A DNA stretch of 64,000 nucleotides, from positions 434,001 to 498,000 of the forward strand of contig NZ_SZPZ01000003.1 of NCBI RefSeq assembly GCF_005233875.1, read 5' to 3'. The position numbers were made by a program, and so were the translations under genes. Positions 59,719 to 64,000 of this stretch are shown here, one piece after another. Every line of letters begins with the position of its first letter. Position 1 is the first letter of the stretch. The notes under the pieces are model-generated. The model had not been told where the DNA came from. It did no database searches and saw only the letters and a list, made by a program, of their open reading frames with translations. Source of the DNA: Kribbella jiaozuonensis. Lineage in GTDB: Bacteria > Actinomycetota > Actinomycetes > Propionibacteriales > Kribbellaceae.

Positions 59719-59770
59719 TTAACCGGAGGAGCCTCCGGTAACCCCAGTTAAGCGGAGGTGCCTCCGGTTA
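59719..59770. promoter_or_regulatory. Two tandem TetR operators
   Basis: The 23-bp palindromes TTAACCGGAGGAGCC... (59719-59741) and TTAAGCGGAGGTGCC... (59748-59770) share TTAAsCGGAGGnGCCTCCGGTwA and repeat with a 29-bp offset, in the spacer between the divergent SDR and TetR genes. The CCGGAGG/CCTCCGG arms are 7-8 bp perfect inverted repeats. Confidence 0.85.
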
Positions 59771-59807
59771 TCAAGGTCCGCTAAGTTTGACGCCCGAGGG
59801 AGGGGAC

Positions 59808-60374
59808 ATGAGTGCTACCGGTGAGCGCCCGCTGCGTGCGGACGCCCTGCGTAATCGCGGCCAGATCCTCGACGCCGCGGCGCGTTCGTTCTCGAAATGC
59901 GGGCTGGAGGCGACGCTCGAGGGCATCGCGAAGGACGCCGGCGTCGGCATCGGCACCTTGTACCGGCACTTCCCGACCCGGGAGGCGTTGATCGAGGCGG
60001 CGTACCGCAGTGAGCTCGCGGCGGTCTGCGATGCGGCGTCGGAGCTGCTCGCGAAGCTCCCGCCCGCCGAAGCGCTGCGGGCGTGGATGGATCGCTTCAT
60101 CGACTACATGTCTCGCAAGATGGGGATGGCTGATGCATTGCGAGCGGTGATCGCGTCCGGAGCGGATCCGTACGCGCAGAGCCGCGACCTGCTCGTCGGC
60201 GCGATCACCCCGATCCTCGAGGCCGGTGCAGCCGCTGGCGATCTGCGCTCCGATATCACCGCGGACGACGTACTGATCAGCCTCAGTGGCGTCGGACTGG
60301 CCGCGGCCGACCGCCGCGAGCAGGCGGATCGGCTCCTCAACCTGCTCATCGACGGCATGCGGTACGGCGCGTGA
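59808..60374 (+). CDS. TetR-family regulator of the flanking SDR genes
   Basis: 188 aa from the ATG at 59808, preceded by GGGAGGGG. Helix-turn-helix: ILDAAARSFSKCGLEATLEG, then VGIGTLYRHFPTREALIEAAY. The C-terminal domain is of the SbtR-like kind (AWMDRFIDYMSRKMGMADAL). It most likely binds the tandem palindromes upstream, repressing itself, the coupled SDR downstream and the divergent SDR. Confidence 0.94.
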   Translation: MSATGERPLRADALRNRGQILDAAARSFSKCGLEATLEGIAKDAGVGIGTLYRHFPTREALIEAAYRSELAAVCDAASELLAKLPPAEALRAWMDRFIDYMSRKMGMADALRAVIASGADPYAQSRDLLVGAITPILEAGAAAGDLRSDITADDVLISLSGVGLAAADRREQADRLLNLLIDGMRYGA

Positions 60375-61090
60375 CCCGCAAGGTGGCGCTGGTCACCGGC
60401 TCGGCGTCCGGCATCGGAGCGGCCACGGTACGGCGGCTGGCTGCGGACGGGATGACCGTCGCGGTGCACTCGCGATCCAGCTACGAGGCCGGTAAGGCAC
60501 TGGCCGCCGAACTGGGCGGCTCGTACCACCAGGCCGACCTGTCCGACGATGCAGCTGCGCAAGCGTTGGTGCCGGAAGTCGTGAGTGAGCACGGGCGTCT
60601 CGACGTACTCGTGAACAACGCAGGCATCAGCTGGCCCGTCCCGCACCCATCCCTCGACGGCCTCACTGCAGACGACTGGCGACGACTGCTCGACGTCAAC
60701 CTGATCGCGCCCTGGTTGTTGTGTACGGCGGCCCTCCCGGCGCTGCGCGAATCCGGCGGATCGATCGTCAACGTGACCAGCCACGCCGGCGTCCGTCCGA
60801 AGGGCAGCTCGATCGCGTACGCCGCCTCGAAGGCCGCACTGAACCATGTGACCAAGCTGCTGGCCGCTGCGCTCGGACCGGATGTTCGCGTCAATGCAGT
60901 CGCGCCCGGTCTCGTCGATACACCGCTCACCGAGTCGTGGACCGATGCACAGGAGCTGTGGAAAACCGCGAGCCCGATGCGTCGCGCTGCACAGCCCGCG
61001 GACGTCGCGGACCTGATCTCCGCAGTTATCCACAACAGCTACCTGACCGGTGAAGTCATCCTGCTCGACGGCGGCCTGAACCTGCGCTGA
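60371..61090 (+). CDS. SDR family oxidoreductase, coupled to TetR
   Basis: 239 aa from a GTG that overlaps the TetR stop. Motifs VTGSASGIGAATV, NNAGISW, NVTSHAG and catalytic YAASK, with the C-terminal YLTGEVILLDGGLNLR common in FabG-like enzymes. A TTATCCACA motif lies at 61026-61034. Likely a cytoplasmic NAD(P)-dependent keto/hydroxy oxidoreductase induced by the ligand of the TetR protein. Confidence 0.93.
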   Translation: MTRKVALVTGSASGIGAATVRRLAADGMTVAVHSRSSYEAGKALAAELGGSYHQADLSDDAAAQALVPEVVSEHGRLDVLVNNAGISWPVPHPSLDGLTADDWRRLLDVNLIAPWLLCTAALPALRESGGSIVNVTSHAGVRPKGSSIAYAASKAALNHVTKLLAAALGPDVRVNAVAPGLVDTPLTESWTDAQELWKTASPMRRAAQPADVADLISAVIHNSYLTGEVILLDGGLNLR

Positions 61091-61121
61091 TTCTGTCGGC
61101 GGCTGCTTCTACGATCGCGGG

Positions 61122-62330
61122 ATGTCTTTGGGTCGGGACTTCCGTCGGTTGTGGGTTGCGTTCACGGTCAGCGCATTCGGATCGGCGGTGGGCCTCGGCG
61201 CGCTGCCGTTGGTCGCGGTCATCGTGCTGGACTCGAGCACGCTCCAGGTCTCGATGCTCGCGGCGTTGTCAGCGTTGGCAGGTGCAGCGATCGCCTTACC
61301 GATGGGGGACTTCATCGAGCAGCGGCGGAAGCGGCCGGTGATGATCGCGGCGGACCTGGCGCGGTTCGCGGCGCTGGCCTCGGTGCCGGTCGCGGCGGCG
61401 TTCGGCGTACTGACGTTTACGCAGCTGTGTGTGGCGGGGGTGTTGCAGGCGGCGGGCACGATTGCGTTCCAGGCTGCCAGCGGTGCGCATCTGAAGGCGT
61501 TGGTCCCGGCGGCCGGTCGGGCCGAGGCGAACAGCCGGTTCGAGCAGACGAACTGGCTCTCGTTGAGTGTCGGCCCGGTGATCGGCGGCGGGCTCGTCAG
61601 TCTGGTCGGGGCGACCATCACGCTTGCGGTCGACGCGGTGTCGTTCCTCGGTTCCGCGATCGGGATCCGGCGGATCAAGCAGCCCGAGCCGGAGCCGGTC
61701 AAGCGCGAGGGCAAGGTGGACATCACCGCCGGCTGGCGATACATCCTGCAGCATCGCGGACTGCGAGCCTTGTTCTGGAACTCGCAGCTCTTCGGCGGAC
61801 CGGTGATGATGACGGCGCCGTTGCTCGCCGTCTTCATGCTGCGGGACCTCGGGCTGGCGGCATGGAGCTACGGGGTGATGCTGGGCGTCTCCTGCATCGG
61901 CGGGGTGATCGGCGCGCGGATGGCCCCGACACTGACCCGGCGGTACGGACTGCACTGGATGCTGCTGGTCTTCGGCGTACTGCGGGCGCCGTGGCTGCTG
62001 CTGTTCCCGCTGGCGCCGCACGGGATGGGTGGGTTCGTGGTGCTGACCGTGGCGGAGACGGCCCTGCTCGTCGGTGCGGGCGCGTTCAACCCGTCGTTCG
62101 CGACGTACCGGATGGAGCAGACCGAGGACGGGTTCATGTCGCGCGTGGTGGGGTCGTGGTCGATCAGTTCGCGGTGCGTGCAGCCGGCGTTCATCGCGCT
62201 CGGCGGCGTGCTCGCGACGGCGATCGGGATGCGGGGCGCGTTGTGGGTCGCAGGGATCAGTTGCACGCTGAGCGCCGTACTGCTGCCTTGGCGGTCGGCT
62301 AAACCAGCTGTCGTGCCTGAGCCAGCCTGA
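61122..62330 (+). CDS. MFS transporter
   Basis: 402 aa with about 11-12 helices. It begins RDFRRLWVAFTVSAFGSAVG, and has PMGDFIEQRRKRPVMIAADL in the helix 2-3 loop, typical of actinobacterial exporters of the DHA3/enterobactin-type. It follows the SDR gene by 31 bp and could be part of the same TetR-controlled unit. The 3' end overlaps the convergent NUDIX gene by 32 bp. Confidence 0.9.
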   Translation: MSLGRDFRRLWVAFTVSAFGSAVGLGALPLVAVIVLDSSTLQVSMLAALSALAGAAIALPMGDFIEQRRKRPVMIAADLARFAALASVPVAAAFGVLTFTQLCVAGVLQAAGTIAFQAASGAHLKALVPAAGRAEANSRFEQTNWLSLSVGPVIGGGLVSLVGATITLAVDAVSFLGSAIGIRRIKQPEPEPVKREGKVDITAGWRYILQHRGLRALFWNSQLFGGPVMMTAPLLAVFMLRDLGLAAWSYGVMLGVSCIGGVIGARMAPTLTRRYGLHWMLLVFGVLRAPWLLLFPLAPHGMGGFVVLTVAETALLVGAGAFNPSFATYRMEQTEDGFMSRVVGSWSISSRCVQPAFIALGGVLATAIGMRGALWVAGISCTLSAVLLPWRSAKPAVVPEPA

Positions 62331-62832
62331 CGATCGGGCCCATCACCCCGCCGGGCTGGCCGTCGAGGTAGTCGGCCGCCTCGTCCGGGGGCAGCACCAG
62401 CACCTCGGTGACCTGCTCGCCGTCCTCGGGGTTGGTCGGCTCCTGCTCGATGACGACGTCGGCGACGAAGTTCGCCCAGTACGAGACCGGATGCGGCAGA
62501 TGGGGACGGTACGGCGCGGGCCGGCGATGGTCGGCGCGGTGGGCGCCGAGCCAGATCAGCGGGCCGGTCAGTCGCGCGCCGGCTTCCTCGAGCAACTCGC
62601 GCTCGACGAGCTGCTCGATCGTCTCGCCGGGCTCGCGGGTGCCGCCGGGCAGGAAGCGCCAGCCGATGTCGTTGCCGCAGACAACGATTCCGCCGGTGGT
62701 CCGGCAGACGACATGGACGTTGCTGATCAGTTCGTCCGGCGGTTCGTCGACGGTGAACCGGACATCGAGGTCGCCCCACTCCCAGTAACCGGGTGCGAAC
62801 AGTTCGGGGAACTCCTCTGCCCAGGCCTGCAT
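62299..62832 (-). CDS. NUDIX hydrolase
   Basis: 177 aa from the ATG at 62832; an ATG at 62862 would overlap the divergent gene's start. The NUDIX box reads GGTREPGETIEQLVEREL followed by LEEAG, with all catalytic glutamates present. These enzymes cleave nucleoside diphosphates linked to another moiety. The substrate is unknown. Confidence 0.92.
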   Translation of the reverse strand: MQAWAEEFPELFAPGYWEWGDLDVRFTVDEPPDELISNVHVVCRTTGGIVVCGNDIGWRFLPGGTREPGETIEQLVERELLEEAGARLTGPLIWLGAHRADHRRPAPYRPHLPHPVSYWANFVADVVIEQEPTNPEDGEQVTEVLVLPPDEAADYLDGQPGGVMGPIVRLAQARQLV

Positions 62833-62860
62833 AGCCTCATTCTGCGCTACCGTCGCACGC

Positions 62861-63355
62861 ATGGCGCACCCCGACCCCGAGCCCGAGTCCACCCCGGGCC
62901 CCGACACCGAGCCGGCCGCGGCAGCCGAGGCCGATGCGGAGGCTGAGGCGAAGGTCGAGGAGAGTCCTGAGGAGAAGCAGCAGCGGACGATCATCCGCTT
63001 CCTGTGGTCCTGTTCCTGGCTGACTGTGTTGACCGGAGTGTTCCTGCTCTCCGGGGTGCTCCAGACCTACAAGACCTACAGCGCGCTCTCCTGGCTCGGC
63101 GCAGTCGTCGCCGTCCTGTGCCTGGTCGCACTGATCGCGGCGTACGTCGCCTGCGCCCGCGGCAAGCTCACCCTGCGGACCCGACTGCTCGGCCCGTTCG
63201 ACCTGTTCCAGCTGAGCACCCTGGTCATGGTGGTCGCCGTGATCTGCGGCCTTCTCATACCGTCGAGCAACACCGCCGCGCTGGCGCTGCTCCTCCCGTG
63301 GGCCCTGACCTACTGGATGTACGGCCTGGACCGGACGAAGACACCCACTACTTGA
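62861..63355 (+). CDS. Four-helix membrane protein with acidic N-terminus, unknown function
   Basis: 164 aa. The first 40 residues are rich in Glu, Ala and Pro, then four membrane helices (SWLTVLTGVFLLSGVL, LGAVVAVLCLVALIAAYVA, TLVMVVAVICGLLIP, ALALLLPWALTYWMYG). No family recognised. Its start is divergent from the NUDIX gene with about 28 bp between, and its end overlaps the convergent endonuclease IV-type gene by 8 bp. Confidence 0.78.
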   Translation: MAHPDPEPESTPGPDTEPAAAAEADAEAEAKVEESPEEKQQRTIIRFLWSCSWLTVLTGVFLLSGVLQTYKTYSALSWLGAVVAVLCLVALIAAYVACARGKLTLRTRLLGPFDLFQLSTLVMVVAVICGLLIPSSNTAALALLLPWALTYWMYGLDRTKTPTT

Positions 63356-64000
63356 GGTGCGCCCGCAGGTAGTCCAGGTCGGCCTTCTGCCCGTTGTTCG
63401 CGTTCGGGGTCTCGACGACGACCGGCGCGCCGGCCGCCTGCACGACCGCGACGATGTCGGCCGGGTCGATATGACCCTCCTCGAAGTTGCTGTGCCGGTC
63501 CGCGCCCGAGCCGAACTCGTCGCGTGATCCGTTGGCGTGCACCAGGTCGATCCGCCCGGTGATCGCCTTCACCTTCTCGACGATCGTGGGCAGTTCCTCG
63601 CCGGCCGCGTGGAAGTGACAGGTGTCCAGGCAGAATCCGACGTTCTCCAGCCGGTCGTTGCCCGAGGCCTGCACCGCCTCCCAGAGCCGCGCGATCCGGT
63701 CCAGCTGCCGGGCCATCGCGTTCTCCCCGCCGGCCGTGTTCTCGATCAGCAGCGGCACCGGCAGCTCGGCCCGCTCGATGCACTTGCGCCAGTTGTCGAA
63801 ACCGGCCTCCGGGTCGTCCTCGTCGCCGACGTGCCCGCCGTGCACGATCACGCCCTTGACGTCGATCTCGGCCGCCTTGTCCAGCGTCTGCTGCAACAGC
63901 TTCCGGCTCGGGATCCGGATCCGGTTGTTCGTGTTCGCGACGTTCAACCGGTACGGCGCGTGCACGTAGAGATCCACGCCCGCGGCGGCGGCGCGGGTCT
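63348..64000 (-). CDS. Endonuclease IV-type AP endonuclease (Nfo family), 5'-truncated by the window edge
   Basis: The frame runs off the right edge; 217 codons are present. Metal-site motifs of the xylose-isomerase-like TIM barrel are visible: VHGGHVGDEDDP, LIENTAGGENAMARQ, GFCLDTCHFHAAGEELP, LVHANGSRDEFGSGADRHSN and a terminal VVVETPN. In E. coli Nfo the same motifs bind three zinc ions and cut at abasic sites. The N-terminal part that would decide between Nfo and a related sugar isomerase is missing here. Confidence 0.87.
   Translation of the reverse strand, partial: TRAAAAGVDLYVHAPYRLNVANTNNRIRIPSRKLLQQTLDKAAEIDVKGVIVHGGHVGDEDDPEAGFDNWRKCIERAELPVPLLIENTAGGENAMARQLDRIARLWEAVQASGNDRLENVGFCLDTCHFHAAGEELPTIVEKVKAITGRIDLVHANGSRDEFGSGADRHSNFEEGHIDPADIVAVVQAAGAPVVVETPNANNGQKADLDYLRAHLK

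Noticed and set aside
1..64000. tRNA, rRNA, integrase, transposase or prophage genes
   Set aside because: I looked for CCA-ended cloverleaf-like stretches, rRNA-like blocks and recombinase motifs and found none that I could support.

Overview
The window is about 64 kb of very GC-rich DNA packed with genes on both strands. Many starts are GTG, many neighbours overlap as ATGA or GTGA, and convergent genes often overlap at their 3' ends. The gene set is that of a free-living, soil-type actinomycete: F420-type luciferase-like oxidoreductase, DUF574 methyltransferase, actinobacterial inositol-phosphate synthase, ECF42 and SigE-family sigma factors, bifunctional PBP, FemAB with a racemase-like partner, and secreted GH30 and GH92 enzymes. 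A Kribbella-like member of the Propionibacteriales is my best guess. That rests on gene content and style, not on a marker gene. I see no rRNA, tRNA, CRISPR array, transposase or phage gene.

Layout. 1-5.97 kb: amidase end, secreted GH30 glycosidase with a divergent LacI regulator, and a three-gene ECF42 cassette (DUF1579-like, DGPF/YCII, sigma) with a recognisable autoregulated promoter. 6.1-8.7 kb: an M81 peptidase and a TetR gene converge on a 600-bp non-coding element made of long inverted repeats that carry arrays of mini-hairpins. 8.8-13.3 kb: TetR-controlled acyl-CoA dehydrogenase/SDR/APH-kinase/histidine phosphatase/SDR operon that resembles 4-hydroxyacyl-CoA catabolism (Lva or ACAD10/11 logic). 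13.2-19.4 kb: hemerythrin, LLM oxidoreductase, then a response regulator/kinase operon with two paralogous membrane proteins. 19.5-25.2 kb: divergent lipoprotein/adaptor/ABC (MacB-type) exporter and an MFS gene. 25.2-33 kb: small enzymes, alcohol dehydrogenase, a second YCII protein, a tandem pair of secreted metzincin proteases and an M20 amidohydrolase.

33.4-36.3 kb: an unrecognised four-gene block, apparently a duplicated module of a small helical protein plus a cytoplasmic HExxH protein. 36.4-39.5 kb: GNAT/DUF72 and PadR/inositol-phosphate synthase operons, with a palindromic operator. 39.7-46.8 kb: short-chain fatty acid transporter, PBP, PIG-V-like mannosyltransferase, and a sigma factor with a membrane partner. 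46.8-58.7 kb: GH92 mannosidase and a cell-envelope/glycan group (epimerase, membrane-GT2 fusion, GtrA flippase, UDP-sulfoquinovose synthase homologue, methyltransferase, alanine-racemase-like protein, FemAB). 58.7-64 kb: two SDRs around a TetR gene with tandem operators, MFS, NUDIX, a membrane protein and the 3' part of an endonuclease IV-type gene.

The features most worth following up are the 7.5-8.1 kb hairpin element, the duplicated HExxH module at 33-36 kb, the sulfoquinovose synthase in an envelope-glycan neighbourhood, and several well-defined operator arrays.
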